From Perca fluviatilis (taxonomy: Eukaryota; Chordata; Actinopteri; Perciformes; Percidae), in the NCBI RefSeq assembly GCF_010015445.1, contig NC_053119.1, forward strand, positions 21,413,050 through 21,477,049: 64,000 nt of DNA, given 5' to 3'. This document shows positions 23,822-35,271 of the stretch, in pieces (position 1 is the first letter of the stretch; every line of letters starts with the position of its first letter). The position numbers were made by a program, and so were the translations under genes. The notes below the pieces were generated by a model. That model did no database searches and was not told the origin of the DNA. It saw nothing but the letters and a program-made list of their open reading frames with translations.

Positions 23822-24830
23822 AACGTCTGCATAGGCTGCAGCTCTAGTTAGGAAGGCTTGGTCTAGACCGCAGCATGAACTTTGTTCTGTCAAAAGTTGC
23901 CATTGAAATATGCATTTGCCATTGAAATATTGTTATTCCATTTGTGTTGTGACAAAGAGCAGGGAGGGCGCCGGTCCTATCTCAGTGTGAGTCTGATGGA
24001 GCAATGGGCCGGCAGGGTACGCCCAGTGTCTCTGCTCAACAGAGTCAGTGTGCAGAAATAATGCCCATTAGACTTGGTCAATCACGCCCCTCGCTCAATG
24101 AAATATGGCCCTTTCACTCATTTCATACCATAATGCATACACCTCACCGCTATCCATCATCTCTCCGAAAGATGTCTGGCACTATGAATGCTTTTATTTA
24201 TGATACATTTTTTAAATGAATGGCTTCTCATACAGTGGCATTATATGCTGAGAAAGCTTAATGTGATGAGTTATGTGTACATAGAAAACAACTGAAGCCG
24301 TTCATTAGTAAATTAAAGGTGGAATTTCAGCACAGAGGTTTCAGGTCTCTTGACCACCTATGAAGCTCTGATGGTCTGTAGGCTGACTGTTTCATCATGG
24401 TAAGTGGGTGGAAATTATATACTTTCAGTGGCATGCAACAATGACCATGTTGGGAACCCATTGTGTATGTCCCACTGGTGCAGACAGAATTCATATGCCT
24501 TTTTAGGATTATTAAGTGGCTGTTCCCAAAAAGGAACACAACACCAGTAGAAACAATTGAGCAGCCGTTGAAGAAGTGCCCAGTGGGGTTTTCTTGTAAA
24601 CAAATAAAAGTTATGTGTCACGCAACAAAATGCAATGTATATATCCTTAAGCGACAAATGTGTAAATGCATTTCTTTCCTCATTAAACAGCTAAATCCAA
24701 CACATCCATGTTTACTTGCTTGCAATGTTCTTCTTCCCTGCCTTAACTGGCGTATTGGTGCATATCTTGGCGTGTTACCACCTGTAGATCAGTGTAATAG
24801 TGTGAAACCGTTGGCAGAAATGTGTATAGT
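23815..24830. other. Noncoding sequence, no gene seen
   Basis: No recognisable gene. A 13-base direct repeat (CATTTGCCATTGAAATAT-type, near 23898-23930) is present. Confidence 0.5.
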
Positions 24831-25013
24831 GGGTGCCTGGGTAGCTCACCTGGTAGAGTGCGCGCCCATACACCGGGGCTCAGATCGACGCAGTGGCCGC
24901 AGATTCAGTTTTGACCTGCGGCCCTTTACTGCATGTCATTCCCCCTAGCTCTCCCCTTTCATGTCTAAGGCTGTCCTGTCAAAAATAAAGGCCTAAAAAT
25001 GCCACTAAAAAAA
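24831..25013 (+). mobile_element. tRNA-derived SINE, plus strand
   Basis: Starts GGGTGCCTGGGTAGCTCACC and TGGTAGAGTGCGCGCCC, the tRNA-like head with an A-box. It continues to GACCTGCGGCCCTTTACTGC, a pyrimidine-rich stretch, and a tail GTCAAAAATAAAGGCC. Same family as the minus-strand copy at 16886-17063. The B box (GATTCAGTTTTGACC) is degenerate, so the copy is probably silent. Confidence 0.75.
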
Positions 25014-25097
25014 CATTTAAACTAGAACTGCAAGCAGTTATGACGGGGTCCAAGCCTCATCGGCGCGAGTTGCCCCCAACGACCTGGGGAGCATCCG

Positions 25098-25182
25098 AAA
25101 TCGGAACCCAAAGCGGAACGGAACCCAAAGCGGAATGGAAGTGGAACAGAACCCAAAGCGGAACGGAACCCAAAGTGGAACG
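25098..25182 (+). repeat. Imperfect tandem array, GGAACCCAAAGC unit
   Basis: Four or five imperfect copies of a roughly 17-22 base unit built on GGAACCCAAAGCGGAAC, alternating with GGAATGGAAGTGG. Confidence 0.8.
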
Positions 25183-26072
25183 GTGGGGAGACAAACGTCA
25201 GGAAATATTGAGAGGTGTGAGCTGCAAGGTCTGTCGTACATTGCCATTGCAAATATCCCATTAACATTGATTGAGTAAAAGGGCCAAAACTGGTATACAT
25301 TGACTATAGCGCCCCCCTTATGGCCAATCTTCACCAAATTTGGTACACAGCCTCAGGGCAGCATGTCAAACAAGCATCTCAAGTTTCATGTTGATAGCAG
25401 TTATATTACTACGGCAGAGAAATTGCAATCGCAAATGTCCCATTTACATGCATTGCGTTATTGGCCAAAACACATAAATGTTGAATATGTGTTGTCTAAT
25501 GACAAATCGCCAAATTTGGTACAGAGCATCGTAGTGCGATGCTGATCAATAATCTCAAGTTTTTTGCTGATAGCATTTACTTTGGCCGAGATATGATAAA
25601 GTTCGTGTTTGGTAGCTAGCTACAAAATGTTGTTTTGTGGTAAATTGCGCATAGTTTAACGTAGGAAAATTCTTTTGGTAACTTTTGGTCAGGTCTATCT
25701 GTAGATGCTACCTACCAAGTTTTGTGCAGATTGGTTGCACGGTCTAGGAGGAGTTCGAAACAGTAGGTTTTACGATAAATCACGATTTTTCACAAAAAAG
25801 TCTAGGCAGAAATAGGCAGGGCCTATATCAGGAGATTCACCTGAATTCAGGGAATGCGTGGATGTAGTATTTTTAATGTATGCAATGTATGGTTGCGCCA
25901 CCTAGTGGTGGAAGTGGGTGCATTTTTTTGCCTGAGGTCCTTGCAGGGATCTGGACCAGTCCTGAAAATGGCAACCCCCCACCATGTATGGTTTAGGCTG
26001 TAGCGTGACTTTTATCAACGGAAAAATGATCCCTAGGAAAACAATAGGGTTCCACAGCTCCGCTGGATCTGT

Positions 26073-26100
26073 GAACCGCGTTGCATTGCAAACGCGGTTC
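26073..26100 (+). repeat. Perfect GC-rich hairpin
   Basis: GAACCGCGTT at 26073-26082 is the exact reverse complement of AACGCGGTTC at 26091-26100, with an 8-base spacer that is itself self-complementary (GCATTGCA). Confidence 0.85.
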
Positions 26101-26357
26101 CCAGCCCCCTCGGACTTGGACCCCTAAAAAAAAGAAAATGTATAGTTTTGCCATGTGCGTATGAGATAAACAAAACAGGGGACCCATTCATAGAAAAAAC
26201 CCACAGGGAACCTTTAAGTAAAAACAAAAATACTCAAGTAAAGGTCCTGCATTCAGAATCATTTCAAAATGTCCTCTGTGACTGATCACTGCTGCTTACA
26301 CTGCATCAACACGTAAGCAGCATTTTACCATTGTAGCTGGTCGAGGTGGAGCTAGTT

Positions 26358-27261
26358 TTAAAGTGATGGTTCGGAGTAATTTCACCCTAGGGTCCTTTGC
26401 ACCATGACCTCGAGCCAAACAACCCCCCCAGAAGCTTTTTTCACCTGGGTCGAACATTGGACGAGTTAGCGTTATCAGCTGAATAGCTGCGCGAGGGGGT
26501 ATGGATCCAGGCTTGTATCTCGAGAAAGTACCACCTAATAATGCCCGAAATGATACCAAACTTCTACACTAGTACAAATAGGTTATGCATTCATAAAATG
26601 ATGGATTGGAAAGTTTGTAAGTACACCAGAAGTTTATGTAAATAACACTTGCCTGTTGGCTTCTTGTCTCTGCTGCTGCTAGAGTGCTTAGGGCCGTCTA
26701 CAAATTACAACACCGAAAAGAGATACAACAAAAATATTTATAAATTTAATGATTAAATAAGGTAATGTCTCCAAACTTACCTCAATTATAAGTTGTCTCC
26801 TGCTAGTTATACTACAGCACTTACTTAAAAAAAATAAGTTAAATTAATAAATATTTTTGTTGTATCTCTTTTCGGTGTTGTAATTTGTAGACGTCCCTAA
26901 GCACTCGTCTTACTGCCGGCAGCAGCAGCAACAACAACAACAACAGTAGAGAGCAGAAGCCAGCAGGCGAGTGTTATTTACATAAACTTCTGGTGTACTT
27001 ACAAACTTTCCAATCCATCGTTTATGAGTGCATAACCTATATGTACTAGTGTAGAAGTTTGGTATCATTTCGGGCATTATTAGTGGGGTCATTTACGAGA
27101 TACAAGCCTGGATCCATTAGCCCCTGCGCTAAGCTATTCAGCTGATAACGCTAACTCCTCCAATATTTGACCTAGGTGAAAAAAGCTTCCGGGGGGATGT
27201 TTGGCTCGAGGTCATGGTGCAAAGGACCCTAGGGTGAAATTACTCCGAAACATCACTTTAA
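26358..27261 (+). mobile_element. TTAA-flanked foldback element with about 400-bp arms
   Basis: The left arm (26358 to about 26755) and right arm (about 26832 to 27261) are long inverted repeats. For example TTCACCCTAGGGTCCTTTGC near 26380 matches the complement of GCAAAGGACCCTAGGGTGAA near 27219, and ACCGAAAAGAGATACAAC near 26711 matches GTTGTATCTCTTTTCGGT near 26857. TTAA is present at both ends, as for piggyBac- or Kolobok-type insertion. The loop is only about 75 bp and codes for nothing, so the element is non-autonomous. Confidence 0.85.
26918..26946 (+). repeat. CAG/CAA triplet run in the right arm
   Basis: Four CAG units followed by five CAA units and a final CAG. The matching place in the left arm (near 26670-26685) has only a short CTGCTGCTG. 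Confidence 0.85.
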
Positions 27262-27849
27262 TTACTTTATATACAGTTAGCTAGTTTAGTCCAGTATCTT
27301 CCAATTTAAGGGTCAGCCCCCTCCAAAGGGTTACCAGATAAATCCGAATGATTCATGGGAGAGGAAAGAAGAAAAAAAAAAGGGTCTGCACAAATCTGTT
27401 TGCATTTATAGTTTTCTCTTGTCTTTGCTGTTTTTGTGAAATAATTGATGATTTAGAACTTTTTTTTTAATGAAAACATCTGAGAATAATATTATTGTTA
27501 TTTGAGAAATGTCTCTTTTGTGGAACTGCTAACAACTCATAGACATCTGAAATGTGACAAGGAGCCCCAACTGCACACAGTCACAAGCTAAACACTAGCG
27601 AGACCACTGATTTAATATATTTTATTTTATAAACTCATCATATATTTTTGTATTTAAAATCTTTATCTGAAAAGTAACTAGTAACTACAGTATATCTTTC
27701 AAATATAAGTAGGCCTATTGGAATAAAAAGTATTATACTACTAGTAAAAGTGTAAGCTGCCATAAAATGGAAATAGTTAAGTAAAGTACCTCAGAATTGT
27801 ACTTAAGTACAGCATGAGTTCTTGTACTTAGTCACATCCCACCACTGTA

Positions 27850-29149
27850 ACTGATAGGGGAAAAAAGTGTAAAACAAAACAAAATACTATTCTAAATCAT
27901 TGTTCACGTTGATGGACAATGTGCTTTTGGGCAGATAATGTTACATTTTCTGTGCTTTTGTAATGAGAGGAGCATTATTTAGGGCCGGGCCCAGATAATA
28001 GTGACTCAAAGGGATAGCTCCCACCATTGTTGCCCTCTGCAACCATAGCTAACTTACGTCAAAAGACCCTTTTCACTTCTTTCTATTCCTTCTATTATTT
28101 TAAAACGAGTTGCAATAATACCAGTGAGGAGTCTGCAATAACTAAGCTTCCCCTCACTGAATCAACTAGATTAGATTGCATGGGATGGACTTCTGTTGAG
28201 TGTAGGTGAGCACTTTCTCTGGCTTCTCACTTTATGGGAAGGGAAGTCCAGAGGATGTGCCTTCAGGCTTTTTCCTTTTCTTCACGTAGCTTTGCTGGTT
28301 CCACTCCACCTCCACCCTCTATTGAACATCCAAAAAGCTGCATTGACTCGAGCACAATCAGTGCAGCTGACAGTTATTCCAGTGTTAACCAGGTGCTATT
28401 TGATTTAACATGCAATTATAGTGTCAATGTTGCTTTTATGCTCTGCCAAATTCATATCGCAGGATGTTATGCTCTGTCATCTCCTCATCCTGCTTGCAGT
28501 TGTGTCTGATACAAAACAGATAACTTGTTGAATATTTAATGCGTCTGTACAAATGTGGTTTTAAAACCCACCCGGCAACTTTGTCGATTCTGGTAGCTGT
28601 TCATGTGATACCAGGAAATGTTTAACCTCTATTGTAGAGAGACAAAAGGTTGTTTTAATCCCACTGTGAGAGGGGAGGGAGGCTCAGGGGAGGGACATGG
28701 GAGGAGGGGAGAAGGGGTTGTCGGTGTGTTGGAGGGGGAGGGGGAGGGGGGTGATTTTGTGAGGGAATCAGCTCATCTCTCTTCACTGTCACTCAGTCAC
28801 AACAGACACATCGAGGAATACACAGCCACTGGGATTATGACAACTGAATGATGCTCACACACAGCGGATGCAAACACTGAGGGGATTTATTCTTATTGAC
28901 AAATACAGAGATAGAGGTGATGTATTCTTTCTTTTGTTAATGCGTATTTTATGCCATATAGTCCTAACCTGTTGTTTAGAAAGTGCAGCTTGTGATGCTC
29001 TTGTTCGGCAAGTGACAGTCCAAATGAACTGGATTTATTGTTTAAGTCTTGAAGATGTTTCAGCACTCCTGAACTAATGATACCTCTATGATGATTATCC
29101 TGAGGAAACAATTAACCAAGTTACGTATCAAGATAACATACTAATATTT
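27850..29149. other. Noncoding sequence, no gene seen
   Basis: No coding exon is recognisable. A strongly G-rich strand at 28670-28752 could form G-quadruplexes. Remaining sequence is ordinary. Confidence 0.5.
28670..28752 (+). other. G-rich tract with G-quadruplex potential
   Basis: Many GGG, GGGG and GGGGG runs are spaced by one to a few bases. The densest part is GGAGGGGGAGGGGGAGGGG at 28731-28749, which has the required G-runs with single-base loops. Confidence 0.7.
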
Positions 29150-29355
29150 AATGGTGCAGGTTTCTCAAACGAGGATTTACTGCTCTTCTTTCCTTATCCT
29201 ATCCTATCATTGTAAAATTAACATTTGGGTTTTTTTGACTGTTGGTCAAACAAAACAAGACAATTGACAATGTTAGCTTGAGACTTCAGAGCTTGTGATG
29301 GGCATTTTTTTTAAAAACTATTTTTCACTCTTGATCATGGGCTACACAATACTTT
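29150..29355 (+). repeat. Dispersed fish repeat, partial copy
   Basis: Phrases TTTGGGTTTTTTTGACTGTT, GGTCAAACAAAACAAGACAA and TGATGGGCATTTTTT match the 3' half of the family also seen at 11222-11440. Confidence 0.6.
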
Positions 29356-29357
29356 GA

Positions 29358-29672
29358 TTAGAGCTGAAACAATTAGTCGATTAACATTTATTCAGCAACT
29401 AATTTGATACTTGATTAATCAGTCATTTTTCAAACAAAAATATCGTTCCATAGTATTTTCTGCTTTTCTTTGTCTGATGTGCATTAAATCTCTTTGGGTT
29501 ATAGACTGTTAGTGTGATATTATAATACATCCATGGTTGGACAAAACAAGACATTTTGAAGATGTGAGCTTGGGTCTAGGAAAAGTATTACAGCCTTTTT
29601 TTCACTTTTTTATTTACATTCTATACACCAAACAATGAATCAATAAGGAATATAAATCTCATTTGCAACTCT
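29358..29672 (+). repeat. Dispersed fish repeat, near-complete copy
   Basis: Begins AGAGCTGAAACAATTAGTCG, passes CTCTTTGGGTTATAGACTGT and GGACAAAACAAGACATTTTG and ends near CATTTGCAACTCT, whose complement AGAGTTGCAAATG echoes the start. This is the most complete copy of the family in the window, directly after a partial one. Confidence 0.65.
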
Positions 29673-32600
29673 AGATGATTTCCAAAATTTCTAATAACAA
29701 CTCAACAGTTAGAATGAGTTAACTGTATGCTGTTAGACTGAAGACAAGCTGACATTCAGCAGAATAAAGATGTGTTGATATGCAAGTGCTGGAAAAAAAT
29801 CAAACTATCGATGAAAATGTTAATTGTCAGAGGAAACAAGCTCTTATGGACATCTCACTGCAAAAAGTGTGCGCTCAGGAAATTTTACCACACTGCAAGA
29901 AATATCCTCACACAGATAAGACATACAGTCGGTATGTCAGCCTGTCTTCAGTGTAACGGCATTTGAGCATATCTCTGTCTCTGCGAGCCGTGTTTCATGA
30001 TGTCAATTCACCATAGGGGGAGAGTGTGTTCCGGCTCTAATTATTTCTCCCCTCTTTGGTGGTAATGATGCTTCATCGGGAGAGCGGTATCATCTGCAGA
30101 CACACTCTGCCTCTCATTAGGCAAGAGTCTAAAATTAAACCCAGAGGCCGCTACGCCGGTGCTGAGCCCTCTTCCCCTGTTTGAGGACACACACGCACAC
30201 ATCAAAACAACACAGCCTGCAGGAGAAAACCAACAGACTCTCATTAGAGAAATGTGTGACACCTCACAACCTGGCATTATCTGCAGTGAGCCATGTTTGT
30301 TCAACCTGAGGACATCTCACTTTACTGGAACTCATATTTTGCATGATGTTACTTACAAACATAAACCAACCAAATCTTTAGAGGCAAGTTTAATTTGTTT
30401 CCTAAGTCTTTAAGGCAGCATTAGTTAATGGGACTGCTGTAGTTGAATGAAATGAACAGCATTAATTCATCTATGTGTTAGTCAGCATATCCCCATTACT
30501 AAATACTAAATGTTTTTGTAATAATTTAACCACCTAAGATTAATCATTTATGGCGCAATTCTGCTTTTTTTGCAACTAATGTGCAGCTTTTTTTTGTCTG
30601 CCTGGGGGCAGCACAGCAAGCTGTAACCATTTTTACACATCTAGGAGATATGGCGCAAACTTTGCATTTATTTAGACGTGTTTCTGGCCGAGAATGAATG
30701 TGAGTCCAATATTCACTCTCTATTTTGATATCCCTAGGGAATATCTGTGTCTCTCTATCTATCTTTGTCTGTGTGGTGTTTGGTGGTGGGCAGGTAATGT
30801 GACCTTTTTTTGCTGGAAACCGCTTTCTGTGATGTGAGAGTGAACCAATGGGCTGCTGTATAACAAAGTGGGCTAAAAACCAAAACTGTGAGTTGAAAGA
30901 CACCAAAAAACACTTCATAGAGCTGAGAAGAACTGCAGAGTCAGGTGATAATTATCTGTGGGTTCATCACTATAATTCACCGCTTTCCTGTTATACATAC
31001 ATTTAGTAACTTGATCCATTGTTAATATGAAAATATTGATTAGAGCAGCTTTCGAGCTGAATAGTTATAAAACACATTTAATCTATGTATTTGCTGTTAC
31101 CTCTAATCCTTCCTCCTTGTTGTGAAATGTTGTGCTATCAATGTTCACAAAAGATTCAGCTGTCTGTTTTGTTAGTCAGCACTTGTGACACGAGAACGCT
31201 CCCCGAGGTATTGAGGGCACCGTAGGTTTCTTGCTGTGTGGTGTTTTGTAGTCCATCTCCTTGCCCACTGTCGGCATCCAATCTTAGGCTATTTTCAGTC
31301 TCGGTTCTCCAACCCTCTTCTTATCACCATGGCAGCCAAGCTGGGCCGAGCTCCGCTCGACTCTGTGGTGTCTAAGGGCTGAGGTGGGGTGGCGGGATAG
31401 CTGGCTCGATGTCATAGGGGGAGGCCGCTTTTGATGGGATCAGCCTTCAGCTCATTCAAACAGGATGTGGAAAGGTCATTTTGTTGTTGTATTTAATTCA
31501 TAAGTCTCAGCTGTAATTAGATGGTCACTGCTATCTAGCAAATGCATAGTGAGGCAAAGATTATCCTGTACTGTTAGAGCTGAACAGTATGATAGCTGAA
31601 CTGTAGTTCTGTGCACAGGTATGGTGTCAGCACACGTGTCAGCAATAATACAATGTGATGCTGTGAGTGAATAGCCAGTCAGTGGTTTTTAAAATCTGGG
31701 TCAGGAGCCTTTTAAATTCACTGTGGGAAGACCAGATTTTCTGTTATAATATTCTGTAAGAAGTAATATGTTATTGCCTATGGTGCTAAGGCTTTCTGAA
31801 TCCTTATAATGTACAAAAGTTTGAAGTAAATAATGCTGGTTTTAGGAGAATAGCATGACAAAAACACATCAAATGTTTTTAGACAAGCTTACAGTGCACA
31901 TATGCTGCAGAATTGAATCTTGGGTGGTGAGACAAAACAAGAAATTAGTGGGAAAACAACTGAAGAAACCACATCTGTTATTTGTGTGAAACAGAATTAA
32001 TGTTAAACCTGTAGTTTGCAATTGTATCTGCGGAGCGGTGCAGAAAGCAGTGTTCGTATTTAACCGAGTGGAAACGGCGGCGTCTCACAATGGGGCTTCC
32101 ACACTCTTATTTGGAGCAGCAGACTGAAGTCAATAAGCCTTTGCTAGAAGTAAATTGGATTGGCTTCTTCAATCATTTTGCTCAATCGATTCCAGTAGGT
32201 GTGTTCACTGTGACAGTGTTTAAGAGGAAGCGAGGAGAGGATTGGGCTTAAAATAAAGGAGGGAAGGACAGAATAGGAAGCTAGAGAAGAGAATAGATAG
32301 TGTATAGAGATTTTTAGAGAGGAGGACAGAAAAAAAACACAGGATAGAAGAGCGGCATCTGAGCCTTTTCTGTGACCCCTTGTTAAGAGATAGGAAAGAA
32401 AGGAGAAGAAAAGGGAAAATGTACTCTAAATCAGAAAAGGATACCTGCGCCTTTTCTGACCCTTGACCTTCCCGAATTTTCACGATCAGAGCAAGCAGTT
32501 GTCATGTAAAACATACTTGAGTATTTTGTTTTTAGCAGATGTGTTGTGAATTTTTTATCAAAAATCTATTTTTTTTTATGTTGGAAAGAAGAGCATCCAC

Positions 32601-33621
32601 ATATCATTTAACATGACTTTCTGCATTGAGGGTCTTGATCTTAAGGCTTAACAACTCTTTGATGAAAGAATGGAGGAGATTTAAGGAGAGGAAAGGATTG
32701 GGTTCTCACATCTGCATATTATGCGACTCCACATGGACTCCTAACGCAAGGAACCAAAACTCTTAAGTTAAAAGAATTGAGGAGATGAGAATTGGTTATG
32801 GCAAGTTAGAAAGTGGGAGATAACACAAAAGGGGCGATGAGAGAAAAGGAAAATAGTATCGAGCAGAGGCGAAGAAGATGAGAAAAGGTGAGAGGGAAGA
32901 GGACAGGAGTGAGGACGACAGCAGATAACAGGAGGAGGATAGAAAGCGAAAGGAGAAGTATAGAGAAGAAGGACATCGGGAAGATGAGACAAGACAAGAG
33001 GAGAGACGAAGGGAGGAGATGTGTCTCCTCCAGCTCCCAGCAACAGACTTTTGTGTCCTATCAGTCTGGATTACACACCCCTGCCTCTGAAAAGCCATGT
33101 TCACACTTTGGTTTGCACAGCTTGGATGTTTGCTTTGTTTTCGCCATCAAAGCTTGTCACATTTGGAGTGATTTAAGTGCATTTCCAAACTACTAAAGGA
33201 TCATAATGTATTATGAAAATATTCGCAACTTACACAAGAGTTCGATGAGGAAGAGAGATTTCATGCTGGAATATCCAGCTGTATAATCTGTGGTGCGACT
33301 GTGACAGAGCAGGAGACTTCCAAGATGAGAACAATTTATAATAAAAAAAAAGTATAATGAGTATATTATATATAAAAGAGTATAATAAAACAAAACATGG
33401 AGTAGTAGCAGGCCCATTGTGAAGTCAAATTGATGTACTGGATGTCAGAAAATATGCATACTGTAGCCGTGCAAAACTTTCTCCCTGGACCTTATTAGGA
33501 AAGATTCAATTTTTCTTTCTTGTTGTTTTAAAGTCCTGGGTTGTTTCCACAAAGAGAGAGCAGAGAAATGTGAATTATGAGTTCTCAAATTTGTTATTCT
33601 CTTCCATTTTTGTTTAACCAG
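29673..33621. other. Noncoding sequence, no supported gene
   Basis: A 4-kb stretch with no recognisable repeat family. Purine strand bias is strong at 32220-32430 and 32660-33020 (GA-rich, little C or T). Open frames are short and unrelated to known domains. It may be intergenic or part of a long 5' intron of nrcam. Confidence 0.45.
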
Positions 33622-33700
33622 ATTGAAGAAAACCACAGAAGAAGACGAAGCAGAGCACTAGCCAGGGAGGAGGAGGAGAGAGGGGATTTGAGTTTCTCTG
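33622..33700 (+). other. Exon-like segment, possible noncoding or 5'UTR exon
   Basis: A good 3' splice site (TCTTCCATTTTTGTTTAACC then AG at 33620-33621) precedes a purine-rich 79-base segment full of GAAGAAG-type enhancer motifs. It is followed by a consensus donor CTG|GTAAGT at 33701. No homology to NrCAM coding exons. It could be a 5' untranslated exon of nrcam (the human gene has long 5' introns), an exon of a noncoding RNA, or chance. Confidence 0.3.
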
Positions 33701-35271
33701 GTAAGTTGGAAACATTTCCGTCAGGCTTTGAATCTATTTTTTTACACATCACATCATCTCCACCAACATCATCATTTTCCAAAACAGTGTGAACTTCCTG
33801 CCTCTCAAAATCAAACGTTGCTGTTCTTCTCGAAGGCATTTCCCCTCCCGTAGGATGTGAACACAGAAATGTCAATCTGTTTGCCATGCCTGGCAAGTGT
33901 CTCCAGTCCAAATATCTTCATCTATGCTGCTGCCAGATTGTGAATGTATTAATATTCACACTCTCTGTAGAGCTCTGAAGTCCCTAAACAACCTCCCCTT
34001 TCACGACTCTTTCTCTTTCTGTCTCTGTTGTGATGCATGCTCATTTGCTCTAGCTGAAAGGCAAAGGTCACCCCTTGCTTGACTGGCATTTGTCCACTGG
34101 CAAAGTGTCTTTTTGGGTCGGCCTCCATTTTGGCAGCGAGGTTTGGCAGTATGTTTGATGCATATGGTTGTTAAGGTAACACACCCTCTCATCCTCGCAC
34201 TGCTGTGACAGTGGGTGTCAATACTTTACAAATCAAAAAATAGCACTTAGAGGCTATATTGTGCCGAGTGCCTCTCTCCTATTGACACATAATGTGTCGT
34301 AATGGAGCATGCAGAGGTGGAAAAGTTCCCTAATGGCAGTTGCACAATTAAGAGCGAAAGTAGCTCCCTTAAGCACAAGGTCTCAGTGTGCATTATAGCC
34401 CAGAGAATTGACTCTCAGCTTACACTGTTTTTATTTTTTTTTAATTACCCGTAGTCACCTTTGGCTCATCCTCTCATTCGGTGGTGCTGAAAGTGTGTCT
34501 GTGATTCAGCGTAGAGGTGAACTAATGCTCTGTGAGAGGAGGTGACACAGTGTGATGTGTGTCCACCGCCCAGTGGAGTGTGTAGGAAGGATCCCACCAT
34601 TAAGTCAGGTGGAGAGGCTGCATGCACAGCCGAGTGAAGAGTTCAGGGACTCTGACGGCTCAGGGCTCATCTACCTCTGCTGTTGGTGCTCCGCTTGTTT
34701 TATTTTTGGCAATGGGGGGTGGGCTCTCTCTCAGTTTATCCATTTATATGCCTATTTCAATCTTTCACTTTGCCTCTGCCTATCCGTCAGTCTGTTTGTC
34801 TCTGAATCTGTCATTCTTTCCATTTCTCTCTTCTGTCATCCTGCTGTGGCAGTCGGTTGTTGTTGTGAATGTGTGCTGCAGGCCAGAGAGGCTGAGTCCA
34901 CATTTTTCAATGGCCGAGTCATAGAGGGCCACACTGAGGAGCTGCGGACAGAATTTGCGGTTTGAAACGCAGTGAGGTGTGAAGCGTCCATTGTGAGCGG
35001 CAGCATTCATGTCCCAGGACCTTCAATGGAAGGCCGCTGAGGTTTCCGTTTACCTCCATAGTGCTGTCTTTCACCAGTTCCTCTCACGTGGCTGTTAGGG
35101 AGTGTGGTATTATTGCTTGTGTTTGTGTGTTTTAATGCCAAGTGGGGGAAGGTGGGGAAAAGATTGGAGATCAGCCAATCAGAGCTTGGCATCTTTAGAA
35201 ATAGCTATGATATTGTTAACTCTACATGAGAGTGATTTTTTATTGATTACTTAACACAGTCTTTTCATTTA
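33701..35271. other. Noncoding sequence, no supported gene
   Basis: Ordinary sequence. The frame at 34552-34965 has no recognised domain and is probably fortuitous. Confidence 0.45.

Larger units (their letters stand above)
25023..26126 (+). repeat. Dispersed fish repeat (GGGGTCCAAGCC ends)
   Basis: The start GCAAGCAGTTATGACGGGGT and TCCAAGCC is mirrored by the end CTCGGACTTGGACCCC, suggesting inverted ends. The interior has repeated phrases such as CAAATTTGGTACA (25337 and 25510) and GATTGGTTGCACGGTCTAGG, common in percomorph intergenic DNA. It contains a short tandem array (25098-25182) and a strong hairpin (26073-26100). Element class is unknown to me. Confidence 0.55.
26213..27849 (-). 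mobile_element. Fish DNA repeat with CTTAAGTAC ends, split by a nested element
   Basis: Left fragment 26213-26357 (AAATACTCAAGTAAAGGTCC, TGCATTCAGAAT) and right fragment 27262-27849 (GAATTGTACTTAAGTACAGC, ending CACATCCCACCACTGTAAC) belong to one abundant fish repeat that starts AGTGGTGG...AAGTAC when read on the minus strand. The middle is occupied by the TTAA foldback element. Joining the flanks gives a continuous GCTAGTTTTAATTACTTTAT, as expected of the uninterrupted repeat. No transposase is visible. Confidence 0.65.
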
